64,000 nucleotides of DNA from Deltaproteobacteria bacterium RBG_13_43_22 (GTDB lineage: Bacteria; Desulfobacterota; RBG-13-43-22): the NCBI GenBank assembly GCA_001797675.1, contig MGQB01000015.1, positions 1 to 64,000 of the forward strand, in the 5' to 3' direction. Shown piece by piece: positions 15,639-24,185 of this stretch (within the stretch, counting starts at the first letter, position 1; each line of letters starts with the position of its first letter). The notes below the pieces were generated by a model, which made no database searches, was not told the origin of the DNA, and was given only the letters and a program-made list of their open reading frames with translations. The position numbers and the translations under genes are program-made.

Positions 15639-17423
15639 TCAGGATTCGTCCGAATCCAGGGAAAACTTATTTTTATTTTCCATCTCCTCCCGGAGCAAAT
15701 CACCCAGATTGGAACTGGCCTCTTTGGAACTATTGAGGTATTCTTTGATCAAAATCTGATCTTCCTCTTTCTTGGCCCGGCGGATGGAAAGCCCGATTCT
15801 TCTCTCTTTTTTGGCGACATTGATTACCTTGGCGGATATCGGATCCCCGACCTTGAACAGCCCGACGGGAGTCTTGATCTTCTCTTTACTGGCTTCCGAG
15901 ACATGAACCAACCCTTCCACGCCTTCCTCCACCTCGATAAAGATCCCAAAATCGGTCACATTGGTAATGATCCCGTTAACGATAGATCCGGTAGGATATT
16001 TTTTAGGTATCTCTTCCCAGGGATCCGGTTCCAATTGCTTAACCCCTAAAGAAAACCGTTCCTGATCTTTATCAATATGCAGAACCTTCGCCTGAACCTC
16101 TTGTCCTTTTTTGTACAACTCCGAAGGGTGTCTCACCCGCTTGATCCAAGAAATATCCGAAATATGCACTAACCCGTCAATCCCCTCGTCAATACCGATA
16201 AACAGACCGAAATCGGTGATATTTTTTATTTTCCCTTCAATCACGGTTCCGACCGGATACTTTTCGGCGATCACATCCCAGGGATTGGGTTCCACCTGCT
16301 TCATCCCCAGGGAGATCCTTTTTTTGTCGGGGTCCACAGACAAAACCACCGCCTCCACGACTTCCCCCACCGATACCAGTTTAGAAGGATGTTTTACCTT
16401 TTGGGTCCAGGACATTTCAGAAACATGGATCAATCCTTCCACTCCATTCTCTAATTCGACAAAGGCCCCATAATCGGTCAAGTTGACGATTTTCCCATTG
16501 ACCTTTTGCCCGATCGGGTACCGCTCTCTTACCGTAGTCCAAGGATCGGGATGAAGCTGCTTCAATCCTAAGGAAACCCGGTGGCGTTCCCGGTCAAAGT
16601 TTAATACCTTGACCTGCATTTTGTCGCCTACCTTACATAGATCGGCAGGATGGCTGGCTCGGCCCCAGCTCATATCGGTGACATGCAAAAGACCGTCGAT
16701 TCCGCCCAAGTCGATAAAAATTCCGTAATCGGTAATGTTTTTTACCACTCCTTCCAATACCTGGCCGTTTTCAAGGGTACTTAAAATCGTACTTCTTTGT
16801 TCATCCCTTTCCTTCTCCAGCAGAACCCGCCGGGAAAGAACCACGTTATTCCTTTTTTTATTGTATTTTAAGATTTTAAACGGAAAGGTGGCTTCTAATA
16901 AATGATCCATATCGCGAATCGGCTGCAGGTCGATCTGAGATCCGGGCAGAAAAGCTGGAATACCGATATCCACCGTCAGTCCGCCTTTAACTTTTCCGAC
17001 TATCTTGCCTTCAATAATTCCATCGTCACGATAAATTCGGCTGATTTCGTCCCAGACCAGTATCTTGGCGGCCCGCTCTTTAGAAAGCAGTATATCCCCT
17101 TCTTCATCGTCTCGTTTTTCAATCAGGACATCTACCCAATCACCGGTTTGAGCCGTTATTTCTCCTGAAGGGGTTAAAAACTCACTGATAGGAATGCGGC
17201 CTTCCGATTTGTAGCCGATATCAATCATGACAAATTCTTTATCGGTGCCGACAATCCTCCCTTTAACCACTTCCCCTTCCTGAAAAGTCTTCAGGCTTTC
17301 CTCATAAAGTTCTCTGAATTCCTCTTCCCCCGGGGTCCCCAGGGTTTTCTCGTTCAAAGCCGTTTTTTCTTTGGTTTGGGTTTCGTGTTCTTGGTTACCC
17401 GTTTCCTCTGTGTTTTTTTCCAT
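15639..17423 (-). CDS. rpsA: 30S ribosomal protein S1
   Basis: This 594-residue protein has an acidic N-terminal extension of about 45 residues and six S1/OB repeats. The first two (EGEVVKGRIVG, GIIEGKIVGKVKGG) are divergent and would bind the ribosome. The last four are canonical, each with an (I/V).(D/N).TD(Y/F)G.F pattern and an HVSEMSW-type signature, and would bind mRNA. It lies between cmk and sppA. Confidence 0.95.
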   Translation of the reverse strand: MEKNTEETGNQEHETQTKEKTALNEKTLGTPGEEEFRELYEESLKTFQEGEVVKGRIVGTDKEFVMIDIGYKSEGRIPISEFLTPSGEITAQTGDWVDVLIEKRDDEEGDILLSKERAAKILVWDEISRIYRDDGIIEGKIVGKVKGGLTVDIGIPAFLPGSQIDLQPIRDMDHLLEATFPFKILKYNKKRNNVVLSRRVLLEKERDEQRSTILSTLENGQVLEGVVKNITDYGIFIDLGGIDGLLHVTDMSWGRASHPADLCKVGDKMQVKVLNFDRERHRVSLGLKQLHPDPWTTVRERYPIGQKVNGKIVNLTDYGAFVELENGVEGLIHVSEMSWTQKVKHPSKLVSVGEVVEAVVLSVDPDKKRISLGMKQVEPNPWDVIAEKYPVGTVIEGKIKNITDFGLFIGIDEGIDGLVHISDISWIKRVRHPSELYKKGQEVQAKVLHIDKDQERFSLGVKQLEPDPWEEIPKKYPTGSIVNGIITNVTDFGIFIEVEEGVEGLVHVSEASKEKIKTPVGLFKVGDPISAKVINVAKKERRIGLSIRRAKKEEDQILIKEYLNSSKEASSNLGDLLREEMENKNKFSLDSDES

Positions 17424-17735
17424 TAAACGATCATCCCCCTAAACTTCCTTTTTTTCTCCTCAAGAACCGAAGAGAGGTCGAACCCTTTTCTTTCCAAGTC
17501 CATTTCCCTCTTCAGTAGTCTTATTATGGATAATGCTTCTTGTTCTTCTGTACCCCCTGAGATCCTTCTTTCAGACAGCCCCGTCACCGCCAAATTTCAG
17601 ACTCAAAAAACCGGCTTCGAATCAATTCCGGAATATAAGAGGGTAACCTCATTTCCGAGGCACCACCCTAACTAAAGAATCGTATCAAGAATATTCATAA
17701 AAATCAAGTTTTATTGAACATCCCCTTCTTCCAAT
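17424..17735. other. intergenic gap, nothing recognised
   Basis: 312 bases between cmk and rpsA. No gene, repeat or clear terminator was seen. The stretch is pyrimidine-rich on the + strand and would hold the rpsA leader on the - strand. Confidence 0.5.
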
Positions 17736-18440
17736 TTAGGCGGGAAGAAGATCTCCAAAAGAAGCGTTGGTCCCATGAAAAATACGGGAACAAATCAATT
17801 GAACCACTTCTTCGATCGAAAAATCGGAGGTGTCGATCACCAGGGCATCCGCTGCAGGGCGAAGAGGGGCCAGGGTCCTTTCCTGATCCTGACGGTCCCG
17901 GGCTTCCATTTCCTGCCGCACCTCTCCCAGGGAAAGGGTTTGCCCTCTTTGGATCAGTTCTTTATATCGTCTTTTTGCCCGGACATCCAGAGAGGCATCC
18001 AAAAAAAATTTATAATCAGCCCGGGGGAAAATAACCGTACCCATATCCCTTCCTTCAGCAATAAGGCCACCCTGCTTTCCCAGGGCCCTTTGTTTTTCAG
18101 CTAAAACCGACCGGACTTCGGCTTTCATAGACATCGCTGAAGCCAAACGACTGATTTCCGGGGTTCGAATTTCTTGACTGATGTCTTTCCCTTCAATCCA
18201 GACCTTCTGGGCAGGGCCGTTTCCTTCTATGGTAAAATCCAATCCCTTTATTAGAAGGGTAAGGGCTTCACCTGACAAGTCCTCTTGGTTTTGCTTTCTT
18301 AAAACCCAGGCGACAACCCGATACATGGCCCCGGTATCGAGACAATCCAATCCCAACCGCTCGGCTAACCGCTTGGTGACAGTGCTTTTTCCAGAACCGG
18401 CCGGACCGTCGATAGTGATTATGATGTTAGGCTTAGACAT
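17736..18440 (-). CDS. cmk: cytidylate kinase
   Basis: This 234-residue protein, read from ATG 18440, begins with the P-loop TIDGPAGSGKST. It continues with LGLDCLDTGAMYRVVAW, GRDMGTVIFPRADYKFFLDA and the lid-region RDRQDQERTLAPL, all typical of bacterial CMP kinase. It phosphorylates CMP/dCMP. A TTG at 18464 would add eight residues before the P-loop region and is less likely. It lies downstream of hisC and upstream of rpsA. Confidence 0.95.
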   Translation of the reverse strand: MSKPNIIITIDGPAGSGKSTVTKRLAERLGLDCLDTGAMYRVVAWVLRKQNQEDLSGEALTLLIKGLDFTIEGNGPAQKVWIEGKDISQEIRTPEISRLASAMSMKAEVRSVLAEKQRALGKQGGLIAEGRDMGTVIFPRADYKFFLDASLDVRAKRRYKELIQRGQTLSLGEVRQEMEARDRQDQERTLAPLRPAADALVIDTSDFSIEEVVQLICSRIFHGTNASFGDLLPA

Positions 18441-18530
18441 ATTGGAGATCTCGCTATCCGTCAAATTGGATAGTTCTCAGGGATAAAAATTTTGAGGATT
18501 GCTTTTCAATAAGGCCAGATGCGGTCTCTT

Positions 18531-19616
18531 TTATCTATTGAGTACCTGTTTTAATGCCCTTAAAAACCGCCGATTTTCCTCGGGAAGGCCGATATTGACT
18601 CGAATATAATCCTCTAAACCGTAACTTTCCATGGAACGGATGATAATCCCTTTTTTCAACATGGCTTCATATACCGCTTGTGCCTTTTGAGGGACCTTTA
18701 TCAAAATAAAATTGGTATGAGACGATACGTAATAAATTCCCATTTCGGCCAATTGCTTTTCCAAGGCTTTCTTGCCTGTTCGAACCAGGGTCCGGGTCTT
18801 TTCATAAAAAGCCTTATCTTGCAAGGCCCCCAAAGCACCGGCCAGGGCCAGGGAGTTCACATTAAAGGGTTGCCGGACCCGATTGATATAATCGGCCAGA
18901 TCGGTTTGGGCAAGACCATAGCCGATGCGCAGGCCGGCCAAACCGTAGGCTTTGGAAAAGGTTCTAATGACTAAAAGATTTTTTGCGGAATTAACGTATT
19001 CCAATCCGTTTGGACAATCAGGGTCTTCAACAAAATCAATATAGGCCTCATCCAATAGGATCAGGATACGGTCAGGGACGCCCTTTAAAAACCGTTCCCA
19101 CTCCCTCCTTTTGATGATGGTCCCGGTAGGATTATTAGGATTATTGATAATAATAATCCGGGTTCGTGGATTAATACGGTCCATCATCCCTTCCAGATCA
19201 ATCGTAAACTGTTTAAGCGGCATCAAGAGGTTCTTTCCGCCCAAGGCTTGAACCGCCTTCTCATAAACCAGAAAAGAGGGAAAAGGGGAAATGACCTCAA
19301 CCCCCGGTTTTAGAAAGGTTTTCAAAGCCAGCTCGATAATTTCATTGGATCCATTTCCCAATAAAATTTGTTCGGGTTCAAGCCTCAAGAATCGGCTGAG
19401 GGCTTGCTTTAGATAGTAGCCGCTTCCATCCGGGTAGCGATGGAGTTGGGACAGGGCTCGTCGTATGGCCCCCAAGGCTCGGGGAGAAGGTCCCAACGGG
19501 TTCTCGTTGGAGGCTAATTTGATGACTTCTTGGATCCCATATTCCCGCGTTAATTCTTCGATGGGTTTTCCCGGGGGATAGGGGATTAGGTCCAGGATTG
19601 ATTTTTTGATTTTCAT
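18531..19616 (-). CDS. hisC: histidinol-phosphate aminotransferase
   Basis: This 361-residue fold-type I PLP enzyme begins with IPYPPGKPIEEL..EYG and has LASNENPLGPSP near 34-45. It also has NNPNNPTG, DEAYIDF and the PLP-lysine segment RTFSKAYGLAGLRIGYG. Length and motifs fit HisC, which aminates imidazole-acetol phosphate in histidine synthesis. Some HisC-like enzymes in this operon context serve aromatic amino acids instead. It is first in the hisC-cmk-rpsA-sppA group. Confidence 0.92.
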   Translation of the reverse strand: MKIKKSILDLIPYPPGKPIEELTREYGIQEVIKLASNENPLGPSPRALGAIRRALSQLHRYPDGSGYYLKQALSRFLRLEPEQILLGNGSNEIIELALKTFLKPGVEVISPFPSFLVYEKAVQALGGKNLLMPLKQFTIDLEGMMDRINPRTRIIIINNPNNPTGTIIKRREWERFLKGVPDRILILLDEAYIDFVEDPDCPNGLEYVNSAKNLLVIRTFSKAYGLAGLRIGYGLAQTDLADYINRVRQPFNVNSLALAGALGALQDKAFYEKTRTLVRTGKKALEKQLAEMGIYYVSSHTNFILIKVPQKAQAVYEAMLKKGIIIRSMESYGLEDYIRVNIGLPEENRRFLRALKQVLNR

Positions 19617-19724
19617 CTTTTTTCCCTATTTTTTTAACCAGTTCTTACCTCACACCGGTGTAAAAATCAATATCTTTTCTTAAAAGCCGAGGCGATTTTT
19701 TGGAAATGAACCTGTTAAAAGTTC

Positions 19725-19752
19725 TTGCCTTTTTATAAAAACCAGGTAAAAT
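19725..19752 (+). promoter_or_regulatory. possible sigma-70 promoter for the HU gene
   Basis: TTGCCT (19725-19730), a 16-base A/T-rich spacer and TAAAAT (19747-19752) lie 57 bases before the HU start. Spacing is one base short of ideal. Confidence 0.4.
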
Positions 19753-19808
19753 AACACCCTAAATCCAATAGGATCTAATCCTTAAACTAAAAAGAAAGGG
19801 AATCGACG

Positions 19809-20084
19809 ATGAACAAGTCCCAGTTGATTGAAGCCTTAGCCAAAGATCAGGACCTGACCATCAAAAATGCCGAATTAGTGGTGACCCATTTTTTCGAAAG
19901 TATTGAAGAGGCCCTGGCCAATGGGCAAAGGGTGGAAATCCGCGGTTTCGGCAGTTTTAAAGTAAAAAATTATCACGGCTATAAGGGTAGAAACCCAAAA
20001 ACCGGTTCTATTATCAATGTGTCCCAAAAAAGACTCCCCTTTTTCAAAGTTGGAAAGGAATTGAAAGAAAGGGTCGACGTATAG
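19809..20084 (+). CDS. HU/IHF family DNA-binding protein
   Basis: This 91-residue protein has the full HU fold, starting MNKSQLIEALAKD. It has the core VEIRGFGSFKVKNYHGYKG and the DNA-intercalating arm GRNPKTGS (about 61-68) with the key Arg-Asn-Pro. It ends KVGKELKERV. HU and IHF-beta cannot be separated by eye; position beside the rpsA operon favours an IHF-beta-like gene. The SRP RNA begins six bases after the stop, so the two may share a transcript. Confidence 0.92.
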   Translation: MNKSQLIEALAKDQDLTIKNAELVVTHFFESIEEALANGQRVEIRGFGSFKVKNYHGYKGRNPKTGSIINVSQKRLPFFKVGKELKERVDV

Positions 20085-20089
20085 CCCAT

Positions 20090-20358
20090 TCTTGGCCGTG
20101 CTAAGCGGGGAGCTGGCGGTGCCCTGTACCCGAAATCCGCTCATGCGGGGCAGAATCTCCTTTTGAGGATTGTAACGACGGCAAAGCAACCTTTTTTAAG
20201 GACAGAATTGGACGGTACGCAACAAACGGTTATGAATCCCGTCAGGTCCGGAAGGAAGCAGCGGTAAATAATGCGGTTTGTGTCGTATCTATCTCGAATA
20301 CTGGTCTTAGACCAAGGTCTTTGTTGGCGTTGATTCAAGAAAGGATGCACGGCCAAGA
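20090..20358 (+). ncRNA. ffs: signal recognition particle RNA, long form with Alu-type domain
   Basis: The 5' end CTTGGCCGTG (20091-20100) pairs with CACGGCCAAG (20348-20357), which gives a closed RNA of about 268 nt. The 5' part GCTAAGCGGGGAGCTGGCGG resembles the Alu-domain start of long bacterial SRP RNAs. The S-domain core GTCAGGTCCGGAAGGAAGCA with GGAA tetraloop lies near 20238-20257. A run of T follows the final stem and should terminate transcription. The RNA joins Ffh to target membrane proteins. Confidence 0.93.
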
Positions 20359-20432
20359 TTTTTTTTCACCCTTTCTCTAACTTTTTTCCCTCATCCAAAT
20401 TATTCACCCTGTCTTTATTTATCATTGATGAT

Positions 20433-20602
20433 CTCGTAAAAAGTCGCCGAAAGCGGATTTTCGTCATTCCGGTCCTGCATCAATTGCGGGACAAACTCCA
20501 AAATTAATCAAGCATGTTCAATGAGTTATTAAACATATGGACCCAAGTTTTCACCCCCGGACAGAGAGACTCCGGGGCAGGCTTGGTGACGACTTTTTTT
20601 GA
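20433..20602 (+). repeat. degenerate MITE-like element
   Basis: CTCGTAAAAAGTC (20433-20445) matches the terminus of the 23953-24146 and 62292-62443 repeats. The far end, GACTTTTTTTGA (20591-20602), is a weaker inverted match. The interior has diverged. Confidence 0.45.
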
Positions 20603-20672
20603 TTCCATTATAAGTGAAGCTTCCCTAACCCTTAATCCTTACAGGAAAAATTGAAGCTCCCTGCACCGAAGT

Positions 20673-20696
20673 GGAATCCCGCCTTGGCGGGATTCC
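20673..20696. repeat. perfect palindrome GGAATCCCGCC-TT-GGCGGGATTCC
   Basis: An 11-base perfect inverted repeat with a two-base loop. Its core TCCCGCC..GGCGGGA recurs at 5386-5402, 27775-27791 and 62385-62401. The rest of the gap 20700-20930 is A/T-rich and has no gene. Confidence 0.8.
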
Positions 20697-20935
20697 AGGC
20701 AAGGGGAATGTTTATTGTTGTTCGCCCGCTAACCCACGCAATCACGCCGATGGCCTAACGAAGAATGCACTCGGTGTCCATTTTCAATAAAAATATTGGC
20801 CAAAAAGATTAATTTATAAATAATTACAATAAATTAACTAAAAAAAAACAGCATCTAACTCCGATAAATGAGCTAAGTTGATAAATTTTTCTTGTTATTT
20901 AATTAAAAATAATTATATTTAATGACAATAAATTA

Positions 20936-20964
20936 TTGACAACCAGGTTAATTCCCTGTATAAC
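20936..20964 (+). promoter_or_regulatory. sigma-70 promoter for pilMNOPQ
   Basis: TTGACA (20936-20941) and TATAAC (20959-20964) are separated by exactly 17 bases, in an A/T-rich region about 140 bases before pilM. It is the clearest housekeeping-type promoter in the window and implies a leader of about 135 nt. Confidence 0.75.
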
Positions 20965-21105
20965 TTTAGCCAAAGTTTCTTAAAGTTATATGGTTCACTT
21001 CGACCGGAAAGAACTTCATAACCAAATAAAGGATAGTTGTTTATGCGGTAACCATTTAATAAATTTAAATAATTTATAGACCAGTATCACTTTGACAAAG
21101 ACACC

Positions 21106-22167
21106 ATGTGGTTTTCAAGCACCAATCAAGAAAAATATATTGGAGTAGATATAGGTTCTCATGCCATTAAGGTTTGCCATCTGGCTCATGGCAGGAAAGG
21201 GCTTTATCTAAAAAACATCGGTCTAGCCAATCTACCCCCCTCCTCGATAATTCATGGGGTTATCAAAGAACCTCAGGTAATTGCGAATACCCTACAATCA
21301 TTAATCAGCCATCTGCAGATAAAAACAAGAGAAATCGTCTTCGCCATTTCCGGTTATTCGGTTATTATTAAAAAAATTAATCTCCCGGTCATGTCGGAAA
21401 AAGAATTGTCCCAGTCCATTCAGTATGAAGCCCAACAACATATTCCCTTCGATATTAAAGAAGTTAATCTCGATTTTCAAATTTTGAGTCCGGTCAAGGG
21501 GGATATGGATACCATGTCCGTCCTTCTGGTAGCTGCCAAGAAAGAAACTCTGAGCGCCTATCAGGAAATTATAGACTTGTCGGGACTCGAAGCTTCTATT
21601 GCCGATGTAGCGGCCTTTGCCTTGGCTAATGCCTACGAGAACAGTCATCCCTTGGATGCCGCCCCTGTCGCCTTGATTAATCTGGGCGCCGGTCAGATCA
21701 CCCTTCATATCCTTAACCAAAATGGCCCGATATTTACCCGAGACATTTTTTTGGGAGGGCGGCAGCTCACCGAAAAAATTCAATCGCTCTGGAACCTTTC
21801 TTTTGAAGAAGCTGAAAAAATAAAATTGGGCAAGAATCGCTCCCCAGACCAAATGGATAAAATCGGCCCTTCTGTTTTATCCGTAGTTCAAAATTGGACG
21901 GATGAGATCAAACAGGTATTTGACGTCTTAATCGCTTCGGATCCTGAAACCAAACCGACGAAAATCATTCTTTCCGGCGGGTCTTCCTTGATGCCCGGTC
22001 TTACCCAATTACTTTCCAGAGGGTTTCAACTCCCGGTAGAATTATTCAATCCTTTTTCCCAATTCCGGATTGATCCGGAGGTATTTGACCCGAACTATTT
22101 ACAGAGTGTAGGGCCCCAACTGGCCATTGCCTTTGGCCTGGCCTTACGCCAAAAGGGCACAGGATGA
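21106..22167 (+). CDS. pilM: type IV pilus assembly protein PilM
   Basis: This 353-residue actin-like ATPase begins YIGVDIGSHAIKVCHL, the phosphate-1 motif. It also has ALINLGAGQITLHIL (phosphate 2) and ILSGGSSLMPGL (adenosine motif). PilM sits on the cytoplasmic face and binds the N-terminal tail of PilN. It is the first gene of the pilMNOPQ operon and overlaps pilN by four bases. Confidence 0.95.
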   Translation: MWFSSTNQEKYIGVDIGSHAIKVCHLAHGRKGLYLKNIGLANLPPSSIIHGVIKEPQVIANTLQSLISHLQIKTREIVFAISGYSVIIKKINLPVMSEKELSQSIQYEAQQHIPFDIKEVNLDFQILSPVKGDMDTMSVLLVAAKKETLSAYQEIIDLSGLEASIADVAAFALANAYENSHPLDAAPVALINLGAGQITLHILNQNGPIFTRDIFLGGRQLTEKIQSLWNLSFEEAEKIKLGKNRSPDQMDKIGPSVLSVVQNWTDEIKQVFDVLIASDPETKPTKIILSGGSSLMPGLTQLLSRGFQLPVELFNPFSQFRIDPEVFDPNYLQSVGPQLAIAFGLALRQKGTG

Positions 22168-22736
22168 TCAGGATTAACCTCCTAGCGGCCCATGAGGTCC
22201 GAAAGGAAAAAAAACAGCCGGGGCTGCTTCAGGGGACCATCCTGGCTTCTGCCCTTCTTTTTGGGGTCATCATTATCGTTTATTGGATTTTAGGGAACCA
22301 AATTCAACTTCTAAAAAAAGAAAAAGGGATTATTGAACAGCAGACTCGGGCAGCCGCCACCCTTCAAAAAGAGATCAAAGAGCTGAAAGAAATAAAAGAG
22401 ACCGCTCAAAACAGACTTACCCTTCTTCAAAATCTGGAAAAAGATCGGCACGGTCCGGTTCAACTGATGGAGCATATCGCGACGACCCTGCCGATCAATC
22501 AACTCTGGCTGACCACTTTAAAGGAAAACGGACCGGAAATACGGATCGATGGAATATCCCTCAGTAACGAAATTCTGGCGGAGTACATGAAACGCCTTGA
22601 AGCCTCCCCCCTAATTAGGCAAGTGGATTTGATTCAATCCCTTCAGACCGTTTATAAGGATTTGAAGGTTAAACAATTTACTCTGACCGCCCGGATAAAA
22701 GAAAAACCACCGGATTTCCCAGTGGAGAAAAAATAA
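22164..22736 (+). CDS. pilN: type IV pilus assembly protein PilN
   Basis: This 190-residue inner-membrane protein starts with the PilM-binding motif MIRINLLAAHEVRKEKK. It has one membrane helix (about 24-46), a coiled-coil (48-95) and a ferredoxin-like periplasmic domain. The INLL motif and length are typical. It links PilM to PilO and overlaps the end of pilM. Confidence 0.93.
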   Translation: MIRINLLAAHEVRKEKKQPGLLQGTILASALLFGVIIIVYWILGNQIQLLKKEKGIIEQQTRAAATLQKEIKELKEIKETAQNRLTLLQNLEKDRHGPVQLMEHIATTLPINQLWLTTLKENGPEIRIDGISLSNEILAEYMKRLEASPLIRQVDLIQSLQTVYKDLKVKQFTLTARIKEKPPDFPVEKK

Positions 22737-22743
22737 GGACCCA

Positions 22744-23361
22744 ATGACCCAATTTTCCTCCATAACGGACCGCATAACGCAACTCACCTTTCTTCAAAAA
22801 ATCCTTTTGGCAATCGCAGGAATGGTTTTTTTAGGAGCGCTTTTAAGCTTCGTTTTACTCCTGCCCAGGTGGAATGAATCAAAGGAACTCCGAGCGGATA
22901 TCGATCGAGAAAAAATAAAATTGGTTCAGATTATCCAGACACGGTCACAAATCAGCCGGTTCAAAAAGGAGCTGGCCGAAATGGATGTCCTTTATAAACA
23001 GCTGGTGGTCATGTTGCCGGAAGCCAAGGAAATACCCCATCTACTTAAAAATGTTGCTAATATTGGACAGCAACTTGGTCTGGAATTCCTTCTGGTTAAA
23101 CCGGGGCTGGAAGACCCCAAGGAATACGTCGCCGAAATTCCTCTTACCCTGCATCTCAAAGGTTCCTATCATCAAATTGGAGTGTTTTTTGATCAAATCC
23201 GAAGGCTTCCCAGAATTATTAATATAAAACAATTGGAACTGGGGACTTTTGATGAAAAAACAACCCAAATTATTGCCCGGTGTCAGATGGTGACTTTTCG
23301 GATCCTGCCCCCCCCACCCCCCTCATCAACACCGATACGGAAGGCGGGAAAGAAAAAATAA
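22744..23361 (+). CDS. pilO: type IV pilus assembly protein PilO
   Basis: This 205-residue bitopic protein has a membrane helix at about 19-42, a coiled coil (50-90) with LVVMLPEAKEIPHLLK, and a periplasmic domain with the PilO-type VAEIPLTLHLKGSYHQIGVFFDQI segment. It pairs with PilN in the alignment complex. The C-terminus has a Pro run (LPPPPPSS). It starts seven bases after pilN. Confidence 0.93.
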   Translation: MTQFSSITDRITQLTFLQKILLAIAGMVFLGALLSFVLLLPRWNESKELRADIDREKIKLVQIIQTRSQISRFKKELAEMDVLYKQLVVMLPEAKEIPHLLKNVANIGQQLGLEFLLVKPGLEDPKEYVAEIPLTLHLKGSYHQIGVFFDQIRRLPRIINIKQLELGTFDEKTTQIIARCQMVTFRILPPPPPSSTPIRKAGKKK

Positions 23362-23363
23362 CT

Positions 23364-23906
23364 ATGAGAAAAGGTCTGGTTCTATCTTTTATAATACCGC
23401 TGGCAATATGGGGCTGCAGCAAAACAGCTCAAGAGGATTCACCGACTCGCAGGATGCTTCCCACGCCCCAAGCGGCAAAACCGGTTCCCTTAACAACCAC
23501 GCCCCGGCAGCCGATCCCTTTCCCCACGGAGAAGTCCGAACAAACAACCCTCCCCCCCTATGATCCAACGGGAAAACCGGACCCTTTCCAACCCACCACG
23601 GTAGCCCTTGAGGCAAAAGGGAAGGGAAAAAATAAAATTTTACCTTTGGAACGGTTTGAAGTTACCGAATTCGATCTGGTAGGGGTGATCAGCGGTCCGG
23701 AAATTAAAAAAGCCATGGTCCAGGACCTGACCGGGAAAGGATTTTTTATACAGGTTGGAACCCGCATCGGCAAAAGAAAAGGGAAAGTCATTCAGATATC
23801 CGACAAAGAAGTGATCATCGAGGAACCCTTTAAGGATTTTTTAGGACGAAAAAGTTTCAGAAAAATTACCTTGAAGCTCCCACAATCTCAATACGGAGCG
23901 CCATAA
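23364..23906 (+). CDS. pilP: type IV pilus lipoprotein PilP
   Basis: This 180-residue protein is read from ATG 23364, two bases after pilO. It has a lipoprotein signal ending in LAIWGC (lipid-carrying Cys near residue 18) and a Pro/Thr-rich linker. The C-terminal HR domain (RFEVTEFDLVGVISG..KKAMVQD..GKGFFIQVGTRIGK) is typical of PilP. It links the PilNO complex to secretin PilQ. An upstream in-frame start at 23280 lies inside pilO and is rejected because it hides the signal peptide. Confidence 0.92.
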   Translation: MRKGLVLSFIIPLAIWGCSKTAQEDSPTRRMLPTPQAAKPVPLTTTPRQPIPFPTEKSEQTTLPPYDPTGKPDPFQPTTVALEAKGKGKNKILPLERFEVTEFDLVGVISGPEIKKAMVQDLTGKGFFIQVGTRIGKRKGKVIQISDKEVIIEEPFKDFLGRKSFRKITLKLPQSQYGAP

Positions 23907-23952
23907 ACTCGTTGCTTTTTGTCGAATAAACAGGCAACCAAGAAATGATGAA

Positions 23953-24146
23953 CTCGTAAAAGGTTATCGAAAGGGACGGCCCAGGAAAAGCCCCAGATGC
24001 AAAGCGCGTAAACCGGGTCCCACCTTGAAAGGGTGGGGCTGAGCATGGCCGTGTAGGCGAAGAAATCCTGAGGAAAAAGGCGTGGATTTGAAGTACGCTG
24101 GAATGACGAAGGATGCAGCGCAACACAGCAGATGGACTTTTTACGA
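23953..24146 (+). repeat. MITE-like element between pilP and pilQ
   Basis: CTCGTAAAAGG (23953-23963) and GACTTTTTACGA (24135-24146) are inverted ends. The last ~60 bases (GAATGACGAAGGATGCAGCG, then AACACAGCAGATGGAC) match the reverse complement of 62292-62350 closely. It interrupts the pil operon without breaking a gene and could form a hairpin that tunes pilQ expression. Confidence 0.7.
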
Positions 24147-24185
24147 AGCCGTCAAGTAATGTTTCACCCTTAATTGAGAGCGAAC

